From Phycisphaerales bacterium (lineage in GTDB: Bacteria > Planctomycetota > Phycisphaerae > Phycisphaerales > UBA1924): a stretch of DNA of 64,000 nucleotides. Where the stretch lies: the NCBI GenBank assembly GCA_020831775.1, contig JAFIFZ010000031.1, positions 64,449 through 128,448 on the forward strand, written 5' to 3'. The position numbers were made by a program, and so were the translations under genes. Positions 10,768 to 19,136 of this stretch are shown piece by piece (within the stretch, counting starts at the first letter, position 1; every line of letters begins with the position of its first letter). The notes beneath the pieces are model-generated. The model was not told the DNA's origin. It saw only the letters and a program-made list of their open reading frames with translations, and did not search any database.

Positions 10768-11520
10768 ATGAAGATGCGTGTTTCAACCAGCACCCTCGCG
10801 GCCGCCGGCCTTGCCGGGCTCGCGACCACGGCGTATGCCCAGCCCTCCGTTGCCCCCGGCGCCACCGCCTCGCTCTCGCTTCAGGCTTGGTCGCCCTCGG
10901 CTTCCCAGCCTGTCGGGTACTTCAACAGCGGCGGCGATGTCGATGTCGAGGTCAACGCCGGGCCGCAGTCCATCGGCACCTCCCCCAGCGGGCAGGAGAT
11001 CTACGCCGAGTGGCGCGATGTCCCCAGCGGAAACGGCAGCGGCAACCCGGACATCGTCCGGCGTCGCTACGAGGTGATCTTCACCACCCGCGACCCCTCC
11101 ACACCGAACAACCAGGCCCACCAGGCCCCCTCCCTGCTCCAGTCGGGCACGGAGATCAACGGCACCCAGATCTCGTTCCTCTCGTGGAACTTCGGCATGA
11201 GCAACTCGCCCGAGTTCGGCGAGTGGGTCGTCGACCCCGAGCTCCGCGGCTCCACGGCGGTCACCTTCCTCGGCTACTTCGACGGCCGGGGCCAGACGCC
11301 CCAAACCGTCCGCAACCACACCCCGTTCTTCAACCTCGGTGTGGCCGAATTCGGGATCGATGGCGTCTCCGACCCCGGCGACATCGTCATCGACACCGCC
11401 AACAACACCTTCAACTACATCAAGATCTCCTACGAGTTCCAGTACGAGGTCGTGCCCGCCCCGGCGAGCCTGCTCGCTCTGGCCGGCCTGCCCCTGCTGA
11501 CTGGCCGCCGCCGCCGCTGA
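10768..11520 (+). CDS. Secreted PEP-CTERM-like protein
   Basis: A 250-residue exported protein. It has a signal peptide ending near AYAQ (residue 25) and a C-terminal sorting tail: VPAPASLLALAGLPLLTGRRRR, i.e. a V-P-A-P motif, a hydrophobic helix and four Arg. PEP-CTERM tails are processed by exosortase and mark proteins for the outer envelope or matrix. The middle (about 26-225) is a beta-rich domain with many Asn, Gly and Pro and no enzyme motif I recognise. ATG at 10768 is chosen for the signal peptide. It is monocistronic and closed by a very strong terminator at 11549. No exosortase gene is in the window. Confidence 0.8.
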   Translation: MKMRVSTSTLAAAGLAGLATTAYAQPSVAPGATASLSLQAWSPSASQPVGYFNSGGDVDVEVNAGPQSIGTSPSGQEIYAEWRDVPSGNGSGNPDIVRRRYEVIFTTRDPSTPNNQAHQAPSLLQSGTEINGTQISFLSWNFGMSNSPEFGEWVVDPELRGSTAVTFLGYFDGRGQTPQTVRNHTPFFNLGVAEFGIDGVSDPGDIVIDTANNTFNYIKISYEFQYEVVPAPASLLALAGLPLLTGRRRR

Positions 11521-11548
11521 TCTCGATCTCTCTCTGATTGCTCCCTCC

Positions 11549-11584
11549 AGCGACGCCCCTTCACCGGGGCGTCGCTTCTTTTTT
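11549..11584 (+). terminator. Intrinsic terminator after the PEP-CTERM gene
   Basis: AGCGACGCCCC (11549-11559) pairs perfectly with GGGGCGTCGCT (11566-11576) around a 6-base loop, followed by a T-rich run to 11584. Confidence 0.95.
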
Positions 11585-11681
11585 GCGAGCACCCTCCCAC
11601 GAACCGACAGGCGCAGGCCGTCGCGCCCGAGGATCCGCGGCTCTCCGCGACGCGGGGGCCCCGGACCAATACACTCCGCCC

Positions 11682-12686
11682 ATGGTCGTTGCGAAGACTC
11701 TGCCCCTTTGGATGGCGGCTCTGGCGGTCTGCCTGTGGACCGGCCTCGCCCACGCGCAGGCGACCACCTTCACCCTCGACGAGGAGACGGGCTGGGTCGC
11801 CGGCGAGCCGCCCGAGCCGGGCACCGACGCGGCCCTGATGGCCAACAGCCGCCGGTTCATCGCCGAGGGCAGGCCCTCGCTCGCCCGCTCGCGCCTGCGG
11901 CGGTGGATCCGCGAGCACCGCAACACCGACAATCCGTACCTGCCCACCGCCTACCTGCTCCTGGGCGACGCGGACACCGCGATAGGCAACGAGTACCGGG
12001 CGCTCTTCTCGTATGAGGCCGCGATCGGCAAGTTTCCCGAGTCGCCCGAGTATGTCATCGCCATCCAGCGCGAGCTGGAGATCGCGACGCGCTACGCCCG
12101 GGGCATGCGCCGCAAGGGCTTCATCCCGCTGCGCATTTTCGACTCAGGCCCCACCGCCCAGGAGCTCTTGGTGCTCGTGCAGCAGCGCCTGCCGGGCAGC
12201 GAGGCGGCCGAACGCGCCGCCATCGAGCTCGCCGACTTCTACTACCGCACCCGCCAGATGAAGCTCGCGGCGGAGATGTACGAGATCCTCCGCATCAACT
12301 TCCCAGACAGCCGCTACCGAAAGCGCGCCCTGCAGCGCCAGGTGCTGGCGAACCTCACGCAGTTCAAGGGCCCCCGGTACGACGCGACCCCGCTGAAGGA
12401 GGCGGCCCTGCTCATCGAAGAATTCCGCGATCGGTACCCGATCGAGGCCGACGAGGTCGGGCTGAACGAGTCCCTCCTCGCCCGCATCGACGAGTCCGCC
12501 GCCGCCCAGATGCTCGACACCGCCCGCTACTACCTCCGCACGGGCGACCCTGTCAGCGCCCGGTTCACGCTCCGCCGGCTGGTGCGCAACCACCCGAGGT
12601 CTGGCGCCGCGACGCGGGCCCGCGAGATCCTGACCGAGCGGGGCTGGTCGACGCGTCCGGCCCAAGCCGGGGAGGGTGCGGATTGA
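11682..12686 (+). CDS. BamD-like TPR outer-membrane assembly protein
   Basis: A 334-residue exported protein with a signal peptide ending AHAQ (about residue 26). It is built of helical TPR-type pairs (SLARSRLRRWIREH, YRALFSYEAAIGKFPES, AIELADFYYRTRQMKLAAEMYE, DTARYYLRTGDPVSARFTLRRLV) spaced as in BamD/YfiO lipoproteins. There is no lipobox Cys, unlike BamD. It overlaps the downstream LptE-like gene by four bases, which supports an outer-membrane biogenesis role. Another TPR periplasmic protein is the alternative. Start chosen at 11682 because the signal peptide begins there. Confidence 0.75.
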   Translation: MVVAKTLPLWMAALAVCLWTGLAHAQATTFTLDEETGWVAGEPPEPGTDAALMANSRRFIAEGRPSLARSRLRRWIREHRNTDNPYLPTAYLLLGDADTAIGNEYRALFSYEAAIGKFPESPEYVIAIQRELEIATRYARGMRRKGFIPLRIFDSGPTAQELLVLVQQRLPGSEAAERAAIELADFYYRTRQMKLAAEMYEILRINFPDSRYRKRALQRQVLANLTQFKGPRYDATPLKEAALLIEEFRDRYPIEADEVGLNESLLARIDESAAAQMLDTARYYLRTGDPVSARFTLRRLVRNHPRSGAATRAREILTERGWSTRPAQAGEGAD

Positions 12687-13207
12687 AGCACGCCGCCTGC
12701 ACGCTTCTGGCCTGCTGCCTCGCGATGCTGTGGCTTTTCGGCTGCGCCGACGGCACGGTCGCGGGCTATCGCGCCGGGCCGGTGCACGACACCCAGATCC
12801 GCTCAGTGGCGGTCCCGATCTTCGAGAACGAGACCTACGAGCCCGGCCTGGAAGCCCGCCTGACCGAGGCGGTCATCAAACAGATCCAGACCACCACCCC
12901 TTGGCGCGTCACGGCCGAGGAGTACGCCGACACCGTCCTGACCGGGTCGATCACGAATGTTTTTCGCGTGCCGCTGACCCGGCGCCCGGTGACGAACCTC
13001 CCCGAGGAGGCCGCGTACTTCACGAGGATCAGTTTCGTGTGGACAGACAGCCGCACGGGACGGGTGCTGGCCCAGCGGAGCTTTGTGACCGCCGCTTCGA
13101 CCTTCGTGCCCAGCCTGAGCGTGGGCGAGACGATCGATATCGCCCGCGACACCTCCTCGCAGGAGCTCGCCCGCCAGATCGTCCGCGAGCTCCAGGCGGA
13201 GTGGTAA
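12683..13207 (+). CDS. lptE: LptE-family LPS assembly lipoprotein
   Basis: A 174-residue lipoprotein: signal peptide with lipobox L-F-G-C (Cys21), then the LptE-type core RSVAVPIFENETYEPGLEARLTEAVIKQI and a later TLTGSI-like strand (VLTGSITNVFRVPL). LptE plugs the LptD outer-membrane translocon that inserts lipopolysaccharide. It starts with TTG at 12683 within the TGA of the gene before (overlap TTGA), preceded by GGGGAGGG, so translation is coupled. No lptD is nearby. The pairing with a BamD-like gene implies a genuine LPS-bearing outer membrane. Confidence 0.82.
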   Translation: MKHAACTLLACCLAMLWLFGCADGTVAGYRAGPVHDTQIRSVAVPIFENETYEPGLEARLTEAVIKQIQTTTPWRVTAEEYADTVLTGSITNVFRVPLTRRPVTNLPEEAAYFTRISFVWTDSRTGRVLAQRSFVTAASTFVPSLSVGETIDIARDTSSQELARQIVRELQAEW

Positions 13208-13510
13208 ATCCGCCCGGAGCCTGAGCAGCGTCCGCCACGGGAAGCATCCGCCCCGATCGGGGGTTGTTCACGGATCTGATCCGTCCGGCCTCGGGCAATC
13301 GCCGGCGCTCGCTCGGGACCGCCACCGATCCCGTCGATGAGAAAACCGATCGGCGGGCGTTGGCGAACCGGCTTAGAGCCGGGGCGGTCCGGAGCGAGGG
13401 CGCCTCACCCCCGGAGCAACCGGGCGACCCCTAGAGTCCGTGCGGGCCGCGACCGCCCCTCGGCAGACGCAGAAAACCTCGCCGCGTGACGGCGGAGCGA
13501 CCACCAAACG
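13208..13510. other. Intergenic gap upstream of ftsH
   Basis: About 300 bases with no gene. One small perfect hairpin (CCGGCT, TAG, AGCCGG at 13368-13382) lacks a T run. The ftsH promoter is presumably here, but no clear -35/-10 pair is visible. Confidence 0.5.
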
Positions 13511-15538
13511 ATGGCCAACACACCCAACACCCCCCCAGACCCGTCCAAGCGTGACAACGGGCAACGCCCGGGCGGACGCCCCCCGGCCGGGCAGCCGCCC
13601 GCGGGCCGCGGCGTGTTCGGATTCATCCTCGTCCTGCTCCTGGTCGCCCTGCTGTTCATGATGTTCCAGGGCGGGGGCGGGGGCACGCAGATCACGCTGC
13701 ACGAGTTCCGCGAGGCCTGGCAGAACAACGAGATCGTCGAGGACTCCGTCGTCGTCAGAGAGTCGCAGGTCACCGCACGCCGCCGACCCGGCCCCGACGC
13801 AGACAGCGACCGCCCGACGCTCGTGGTCGTCAACATGAACGCGGCCGACCGCATGTATGTCGCCGGGCAGATCCACGAGATCACCGGCGACCGGGCGCAG
13901 GGCCAGCGTCCCTCGGCGTTCATGCCCCTGCTTTACGCGCTTTTGCCCGTGCTGCTGATCGTGATGATCCTGGTCTTCCTCTTCGCCCGGGCCGCCAAGA
14001 GCGCCGGGGCGGGGGCGGGCATGCTCGGCAACTTCGGCAAGAGCAAGCACCGGACCCTGACCAAGGAGATGACCGGCATCACCTTCAAGGATGTCGCCGG
14101 CATCGACGAGGCCAAGGACGAGGTCGGCGAGATCATCGAGTTCCTCAAGAACCCCAAGAAGTTCACCAAGCTCGGCGGACGCATCCCCCGAGGCGTCCTG
14201 CTCACCGGCCCCCCCGGCTGCGGCAAGACGCTGCTCGCCAAGGCGATCGCCGGCGAGGCGGATGTCCCCTTCTTCTCGATCTCCGGCTCCGACTTCGTCG
14301 AGATGTTTGTCGGCGTGGGCGCAAGCCGCGTCCGCGACCTCTTCAAGCAGGCCAAGGATTCTGCGCCCTGCATCATCTTCCTCGACGAGATCGACGCGGT
14401 CGGGCGCAAGCGAGGCAGCGGCTTCTCCTCTGGCGGCAACGACGAACGCGAGCAGACACTCAACGCCATCCTCGTCGAGATGGACGGGTTCAACCCGTCC
14501 GACGGCGTGATCGTGATCGCCGCGACCAACCGCTCTGAGATCCTCGACGCGGCGCTCGTCCGCCCCGGACGCTTCGACCGCCAGATCGCCGTCCCCCTGC
14601 CCGATGTGAAGGGGCGGCTGGAGATCCTGCGCGTGCACGCCAAGAAAGTGAAGCTCGGGCCGGATGTCGACATGGAACGCGTCGCGAAGATCACGCCGAT
14701 GTTCTCCGGCGCCGACCTGGCCGCGGCGATCAACGAGGCCGCGATCGCCGCGACCATGCACGACAAGGACTACATCGAACAGGCCGACATCGAGGAGGCC
14801 CGCGACAAGATCCGGTTTGGGCGCGCCAGAAAGTCGCGCGTGCGCGAGAAGGAAGACAACCGCCTCGTCGCCTACCACGAGGCCGGGCACGCGGTGCTCC
14901 AGGTCCTCCTCCCCGACTCCGACCCGCTCCACAAGGTCACCATCATCCCGCGCGGCGACGCCGGCGGCGCCACCTTCTCGCTCCCCGACAAGGACCGCAT
15001 GGGCTACAGCCTCAAGTGGCTCAGGGCGACCATGATCATGGCCTGCGGCGGACGCATCGCCGAAGAAAAGGCCATGGGCGACATGTCCTCGGGCGCTTCA
15101 GGCGACATCGCCCAGATCACCAGGATCGCGCGCACCATGATCTCCGAGTGGGGCATGAGCGACTCGCTGGGCTTCGTCCGCTACGGCTGGAACGAAGGCG
15201 AGAGCTACATGCCCGAGCGCGAGTACTCCGATGTCACCGCCGAGCTGATCGACAAGGAAGTCCGCCGCATCGTCGAGGAGGCGTACCGCGAGGGCGAGCG
15301 CATGCTCGAAGACCACTGGGATCAGGTCGTCGCGGTCGCCGAATCGCTGCTGAAGTACGAGACGCTGAGCAGCGACGAGGTCGAGAAGCTCATGCGGGGC
15401 GAGGACCTCGGCAAGCCGACGGTCTCGGAACTGCTCGCCCGCGAGGCGAAACAGGCGGCGGCCAAGCCCGAGACAAAGAAGCCCAAGCCCGACGAAGACA
15501 CCGACATGCCCCCCAATGTCAGCCCCAGCCCGGCCTGA
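13511..15538 (+). CDS. ftsH: ATP-dependent zinc metalloprotease FtsH
   Basis: A 675-residue membrane-anchored AAA+ protease that degrades misfolded and regulatory membrane proteins. Order: disordered Pro/Gly-rich N-tail, membrane helix (~36-53), short periplasmic domain, second helix (~137-159), AAA domain with Walker A GPPGCGKT (233-240), Walker B IIFLDE (288-293), SRH with RPGRFDRQI, then the M41 protease with H456-E-A-G-H460 and a third ligand in the [11 protein letters not shown] region. All catalytic residues are intact. The C-terminal tail is Lys/Pro/Asp rich. It is followed by a T-tailed repeat hairpin 35 bases after the stop. Confidence 0.97.
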   Translation: MANTPNTPPDPSKRDNGQRPGGRPPAGQPPAGRGVFGFILVLLLVALLFMMFQGGGGGTQITLHEFREAWQNNEIVEDSVVVRESQVTARRRPGPDADSDRPTLVVVNMNAADRMYVAGQIHEITGDRAQGQRPSAFMPLLYALLPVLLIVMILVFLFARAAKSAGAGAGMLGNFGKSKHRTLTKEMTGITFKDVAGIDEAKDEVGEIIEFLKNPKKFTKLGGRIPRGVLLTGPPGCGKTLLAKAIAGEADVPFFSISGSDFVEMFVGVGASRVRDLFKQAKDSAPCIIFLDEIDAVGRKRGSGFSSGGNDEREQTLNAILVEMDGFNPSDGVIVIAATNRSEILDAALVRPGRFDRQIAVPLPDVKGRLEILRVHAKKVKLGPDVDMERVAKITPMFSGADLAAAINEAAIAATMHDKDYIEQADIEEARDKIRFGRARKSRVREKEDNRLVAYHEAGHAVLQVLLPDSDPLHKVTIIPRGDAGGATFSLPDKDRMGYSLKWLRATMIMACGGRIAEEKAMGDMSSGASGDIAQITRIARTMISEWGMSDSLGFVRYGWNEGESYMPEREYSDVTAELIDKEVRRIVEEAYREGERMLEDHWDQVVAVAESLLKYETLSSDEVEKLMRGEDLGKPTVSELLAREAKQAAAKPETKKPKPDEDTDMPPNVSPSPA

Positions 15539-15562
15539 GCCCGAGGGCGTCGATCACAACCC

Positions 15563-15601
15563 AGACCTGTGGCACTGGCGGCTTGTCCGCCAGTGTTTTT
15601 T
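15563..15601 (+). terminator. Repeat-family hairpin serving as ftsH terminator
   Basis: CACTGGCGG (15573-15581) pairs with CCGCCAGTG (15587-15595), loop CTTGT, followed by six T. The 5' flank CAGACCTGTGG is shared with hairpins at 15841 and 21575, so this terminator belongs to a repeat family. Confidence 0.9.
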
Positions 15602-15634
15602 ATCCGGCGCGGTTTGGTCATCCATGGCTGTTCG

Positions 15635-15669
15635 GACCCGACTCTTCGCTGCGCTCAGAGATCGGCGTC
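15635..15669 (+). repeat. 35-bp dispersed repeat, copy 2
   Basis: Exact inverted partner of 15764-15798 and a near match to 428-462. Confidence 0.9.
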
Positions 15670-15763
15670 ATTCGCGCGAGCCGCTTGCATGCGATGACAG
15701 CGATCGGTCGAAGATGCAATCAGCGACAATCGATCCATCCCCAGCAGCGATGGCCGCAACCTG

Positions 15764-15798
15764 GACGCCGATCTCTGAGCGCAGCGAAGAGTCGGGTC
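15764..15798 (-). repeat. 35-bp dispersed repeat, copy 3 (inverted)
   Basis: Reverse complement of 15635-15669 over all 35 bases, forming the inner arm of the nested palindrome 3' of rmuC. Confidence 0.9.
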
Positions 15799-15840
15799 TG
15801 TTGCGTGCTTGACAGCTGCTCGCCTGAAGCACATCCAACC

Positions 15841-15870
15841 ACTGGCGGGCGAGCCGCCAGTGCCACAGTG
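15841..15870 (-). repeat. CTGTGGCACTGGCGG-family hairpin 3' of rmuC
   Basis: ACTGGCGG (15841-15848) pairs with CCGCCAGT (15854-15861). Read on the minus strand it has the same flank, CACTGTGGCACTGGCGG, as the ftsH hairpin, and begins 14 bases after the rmuC stop. No T run follows; TTGG follows instead. Confidence 0.8.
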
Positions 15871-15883
15871 ACTGCTTTCGCGC

Positions 15884-17314
15884 TCAATCCTCTTCCGCGT
15901 TTGCGTGGTTGAGCAGCTTCGGCCTGACTTCGATCTCGGCGGGGTCGGGGAGCGATTTGCCGCTGGCGGCACCCGCCTCTTCGAACTTGCGGAGCGTTGG
16001 CATCAGGCGTGTGTCCACCGAGCCCATGAACTGGTTGTACTGGCGGACCGCCCGGTCGATCGTCTGGCCGAGCTTGGCCGCGTGGTCGAGCGCGACCGAC
16101 GCCCGCTCGTGCAGCTCCGACCCGAGCTTGCGCAGCTCTCTGGCCTCCTCGGCCAGGCGCTGCTCGGCCCAGCCGACTGCGACGGCCCGCAGCAGCCCGA
16201 TCAGCGTCGCCGGGCTGGCGAGGATCACGCCCTGCTGGGCCGCGATCTCCAGGAGGTCGCTACGTCGAGCCAGCGCCGCGTCGAGGAACTGATCGCCCGG
16301 CACGAACATCACCACGAACTCGGCGCCACCCTCGTAGTCGGACCAGTAGCTCTTGGCGGCCAGCTTCTTGGCCTGATCGGCGATGCCGTGGGCGAAGCGT
16401 TCGAGGAGCTGCTCGCGTTCCTGCTCGTCGGCGGTGTCGACGGCACGGACATACGGATCGATGTTGCACTTGGCGTCGACCGCGATCACGCGCTCGTTGG
16501 GCAGCTTCACGACCATGTCCGGCCTTTTGAGCCTGCCCTCGGTGTCGCGGATGCTGGTCTGCTCGGAGAAATCGCAGTAGTTGACCATGCCCGCGAGCTC
16601 GGCGACGCGCCGGAGCTGGATCTCGCCGTAACGGCCCCGAACCTCCGGGCGTGAGAGCGCCCGGGCGAGCTTGCCCGTCTCGGCGCGGAGCTGCTCGCTG
16701 TGGCCGGCAAACACCTTGATCTGCTCGGCGAGGGTCGAGTGCTGTTCGAGGCGGGCCTTTTCCATCTCCGCCAGCTTCTCGGAGGTCTTCTTGAGCGTTT
16801 CCTCGATGGGGCGGACGAGCTGGCCCATGGCTTCGCGCTTCTTCTCGACCTCCGCGACCGTCTTCTCCCGATCAACCTCGAACCGCTGCTGGGCGAGCTT
16901 GAGGAACGACTCCGACGAGTTCTTGAGCACCTCGCCGGCCATGTGGCTGAAGCGTTCGCCCATGGTCTTGTGCATCTCGGCGATCCGCTGTTCGAGCACC
17001 TCGCGCTCGCGCTTGGTCGAGGCTTCGCGAACCGACAGGGCCTCGCTGTGCCGGCGTTCGGCCTCTTCGAGCTGGGTGGTCAGACGGGCGGCCCGTTCGC
17101 CGAGTTCTCGGGCCTTGTCGCTCAGGGCGGCGGCCTCGGCCCTCGCGGCCTCCTGCTCCGCCCGCAGGCGGTCCGCCTCCGCCTCTGAGGCCGTCAGACG
17201 CCCTCGCAGCTCCCCTGCCTCTCGGGCGGCTCTCGCCCGCTGCAGGCCGAGCCAGAGGCACCCCCCGACCGCGAGGGCGGCCACGATCCCGAGCAAGACA
17301 AGCGCGATCTCCAT
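15884..17314 (-). CDS. rmuC: DNA recombination protein RmuC
   Basis: A 476-residue RmuC-family protein, a predicted nuclease-like protein limiting sequence inversions at repeats. N-terminal membrane helix (about 4-24, LVLLGIVAALAVGGCLWLGL), long coiled coil rich in Arg/Glu/Ala (25-190), then the family core: ALSRPEVRGRYGEIQLRRV, YCDFSEQT, RPDMVVKLPNERVIAVDAK (with the restriction-endonuclease-like D-x-K), GGAEFVVMFVPGDQF and LASPATLIGLLRAVAVGW. Length and order are typical. It is convergent with ftsH and divergent from the receiver-like gene. Confidence 0.95.
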   Translation of the reverse strand: MEIALVLLGIVAALAVGGCLWLGLQRARAAREAGELRGRLTASEAEADRLRAEQEAARAEAAALSDKARELGERAARLTTQLEEAERRHSEALSVREASTKREREVLEQRIAEMHKTMGERFSHMAGEVLKNSSESFLKLAQQRFEVDREKTVAEVEKKREAMGQLVRPIEETLKKTSEKLAEMEKARLEQHSTLAEQIKVFAGHSEQLRAETGKLARALSRPEVRGRYGEIQLRRVAELAGMVNYCDFSEQTSIRDTEGRLKRPDMVVKLPNERVIAVDAKCNIDPYVRAVDTADEQEREQLLERFAHGIADQAKKLAAKSYWSDYEGGAEFVVMFVPGDQFLDAALARRSDLLEIAAQQGVILASPATLIGLLRAVAVGWAEQRLAEEARELRKLGSELHERASVALDHAAKLGQTIDRAVRQYNQFMGSVDTRLMPTLRKFEEAGAASGKSLPDPAEIEVRPKLLNHANAEED

Positions 17315-17387
17315 GGCCCGAGTCTACGGGAGGAGGCGGTCCGGACCCGCCGCCGACACCCGCCGACAGACCGGCCCCTGACAGACA

Positions 17388-17464
17388 GGTGTCACCCGCA
17401 GAGGGCTCCGGCCTGCCAAGATGACACCCCGGGGGGCCCCGCCGAGCGTCGCTGGCAGGCCCGG
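17388..17464. promoter_or_regulatory. Inverted-repeat cluster in the rmuC/receiver divergent region
   Basis: GGTGTCA (17388-17394) pairs with TGACACC (17422-17428), and GGCCTGCCA (17410-17418) pairs with TGGCAGGCC (17453-17461). The two pairings interleave, so only one can form at a time. They sit upstream of both divergent genes; an operator pair or switching RNA is possible. Confidence 0.45.
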
Positions 17465-17550
17465 GGATGGGGCGATCGGCCTAAGTGCTTGTATTACAAC
17501 GACTTAGACGATTCGACCGGATCGGCACGCGGCTTGCCTCTGTTTCGGCC

Positions 17551-18090
17551 ATGCGGTCGGTGCGCTTCCATGACGATCCAGCCAGAGCCGAGCACGGCAA
17601 GGGCGGCCCCGACGGGTCGCCCGCGGGTGGCCGCTTGAACCTGCTGCTCTCCTACGCGGGGTGGCAGGCCGAGTCGTGGGCCGACCTGCTGCCGGTGCTG
17701 CTGGAGCCGATGGGCGTGCACGCGATGCGGGCGAGCGACGGGCGCCACGCCGCCGAGGTGCTGCGATCCAGCCCGATCCACATCGCGGTGGTCGACCTGG
17801 ACCTGCCCCTGGACCCGGCCGACCCCGAGGCGATCCAGTCGGGCGGGGGCTTCCGGCTGCTGGAGCTGCTTTCGCGGCAATCGTCCAGGCCGCCGGCGGT
17901 GGTGGTGCGTCGCAGCCGCACGCACCGGGACGACACGCGGGAGATCAACCGGGCGCTGCAGGCCGGTGCGTTCGCGGTGGTCGAGAGGCCGCAGGCGACG
18001 CGGGATCTGGAAGTAATGCTCGATGTGCTGCGTCGCTGTCTGGCGCGGCACTACCAGGGTCGTTGGCCGGGGTCGGCGCCCCCGGCTTGA
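17551..18090 (+). CDS. Degenerate response-regulator receiver domain protein
   Basis: A 179-residue protein whose residues ~28-165 follow the CheY-like pattern: an N-terminal strand (LNLLLSYAG), helix with PMGVHAMRASDGRHAAEVL, and the phosphoacceptor block VVDLDLPL with Asp82 placed four before Pro86. The conserved Thr/Ser block reads VVVRRSR and the conserved Lys-Pro is Arg-Pro (ERP, 145-147). It may therefore be a pseudo-receiver that cannot be phosphorylated normally. It has no output domain. Start at ATG 17551 is preferred; the frame is open from 17485. It ends 109 bases before groES. Confidence 0.65.
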   Translation: MRSVRFHDDPARAEHGKGGPDGSPAGGRLNLLLSYAGWQAESWADLLPVLLEPMGVHAMRASDGRHAAEVLRSSPIHIAVVDLDLPLDPADPEAIQSGGGFRLLELLSRQSSRPPAVVVRRSRTHRDDTREINRALQAGAFAVVERPQATRDLEVMLDVLRRCLARHYQGRWPGSAPPA

Positions 18091-18199
18091 TTGAATTGAT
18101 GACAGTCGTGCGCGACGGCAGACCGCCCCGCGCGTTTTTCGATCGGTTGACAGAGAAGCACAGGCGCGGGACGCGAGAGTCCCAAGCGAGGAGACACCA

Positions 18200-18520
18200 A
18201 TGGCCACCAAGACCGCCAAGAAGACCAGCGTGAAAGTCCGCCCCCTGCACGACAAGGTGCTCGTCCGACGCGACGAGGCCGAGGGCAAGACCGAGAGCGG
18301 GATCTTCCTGCCCGAGTCGAGCAAGGACAAGCCCAAGACCGGGATCATCGAGGCCGTGGGCGACGGCGAGCTGAACACCGAGACGGGCGAGCGCGTTGCG
18401 CTGACGGTCAAGCCGGGCGACCGGGTGATCTTCAGTTCGTACGCGGGCACCGAGGTCAAGCTCAACGACGACGAGCTTTTGATCATGTCCGAGAGCGAGA
18501 TCCTGGCCGTCATCGCCTGA
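18200..18520 (+). CDS. groES: Co-chaperonin GroES
   Basis: A 106-residue GroES that caps the GroEL folding chamber. Typical blocks: VRPLHDKVLVRRDEAEGKTESGI, the mobile loop, IIEAVGDGEL, VKPGDRVIFSSYAGTEVKL and DELLIMSESEILAVI. It has an N-terminal extension of about 10 Lys/Thr residues. ATG at 18200 has a GAGGAG site. No CIRCE element is visible upstream; TTGACA near 18148 could be a -35 but no clear -10 follows. Three foreign-looking genes separate it from groEL. Confidence 0.97.
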   Translation: MATKTAKKTSVKVRPLHDKVLVRRDEAEGKTESGIFLPESSKDKPKTGIIEAVGDGELNTETGERVALTVKPGDRVIFSSYAGTEVKLNDDELLIMSESEILAVIA

Positions 18521-18536
18521 TCTAGAGAGGACCCCA

Positions 18537-18893
18537 GTGCAAAGCAGAGTGTTGGCCGAGTTGCTGTTTGAAGCCCTCAAGAACAGGGAGCCGATCACGC
18601 TGAATATTGATGGAAACCTTCTCCGGTTTTCCATGCTCAAGGGCGTGCATGTGACAGCAGAGCACTCATCGATGCTCGCCGCCGTCAAGCGGGACATGGA
18701 AACATGGTCTCACAGCAGCAAAATCGAGGTTGATGAGTCTAAAAGCAGCAATTTCATGGTGATTGGCGACTTTGAGCAAACGCCCGCACCAGTCTGCCGT
18801 CCGGAGAGCGACCTCGATACACTTCCTTGCTCTACAGAAGTACACTTTGAGCCGGAAGCTGTGTCAGCGATTTACTTCCCAAGCCCCTTGTAG
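18537..18893 (+). CDS. Unknown protein, first gene of the groES-groEL insert
   Basis: A 118-residue protein starting GTG at 18537, with AGAGAGGA upstream, 16 bases after the groES stop. It is mildly acidic, with no signal peptide or membrane helix. Base composition is clearly lower in GC than groES or groEL. It ends HFEPEAVSAIYFPSPL; the next protein ends similarly (TAEAVVWIQIKLPF), so the two may be distant relatives. I do not recognise a family. A small immunity- or antitoxin-type protein is one possibility, not supported by any motif. Confidence 0.75.
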   Translation: MQSRVLAELLFEALKNREPITLNIDGNLLRFSMLKGVHVTAEHSSMLAAVKRDMETWSHSSKIEVDESKSSNFMVIGDFEQTPAPVCRPESDLDTLPCSTEVHFEPEAVSAIYFPSPL

Positions 18894-18902
18894 GCTCGCA
18901 CT

Positions 18903-19127
18903 ATGAAGCCAGATCAACTCAGACAGGCGCTGAAAGAGCTCAACGGAGATCGAGACTGTATTTTTGGACTGTCGGGGATGCCTGAGAACCGCTCAATCCT
19001 TACCGTGACAAAAGCAATGCTTGTTCCTGACGAACCGGATCACCTCGTCAAAGTGACCGACGGATCGAGCATCTACATTTTGACCGCAGAAGCTGTGGTT
19101 TGGATTCAGATCAAACTGCCATTTTAG
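18903..19127 (+). CDS. Unknown protein, second gene of the groES-groEL insert
   Basis: A 74-residue protein, ATG at 18903, 9 bases after the preceding stop. It starts with an amphipathic helix (DQLRQALKELNGDRD) and continues with beta-like strands (SILTVTKAMLVPD, HLVKVTDGSSIYILTAEAVVWIQI). It is acidic and soluble, with GC content lower than the surrounding chaperonin genes. Its C-terminal EAVxxIxxxxP pattern echoes the preceding protein. No family recognised. The 9-base spacing indicates co-translation with both neighbours. Confidence 0.72.
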   Translation: MKPDQLRQALKELNGDRDCIFGLSGMPENRSILTVTKAMLVPDEPDHLVKVTDGSSIYILTAEAVVWIQIKLPF

Positions 19128-19136
19128 GAGACTCCA

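Larger units (their letters stand above)
15539..15883. other. Intergenic gap between convergent ftsH and rmuC, nested inverted repeats
   Basis: 345 bases with no gene. Outer arms are the CACTGGCGG-family hairpins (15573-15595 and 15841-15861 in opposite orientation). Inner arms are the two 35-bp repeat copies, also inverted (15635-15669 and 15764-15798), separated by a 94-base unique core. The whole region is therefore a near-symmetric nested palindrome. Confidence 0.8.

Noticed and set aside
15539-15883. Small reading frames between ftsH and rmuC
   Set aside because: They run through the inverted repeats on both strands and have repeat-derived composition.
18147-18180. TTGACA as groES promoter and CIRCE operator
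   Set aside because: No -10 box at a proper distance and no TTAGCACTC/GAGTGCTAA pair.
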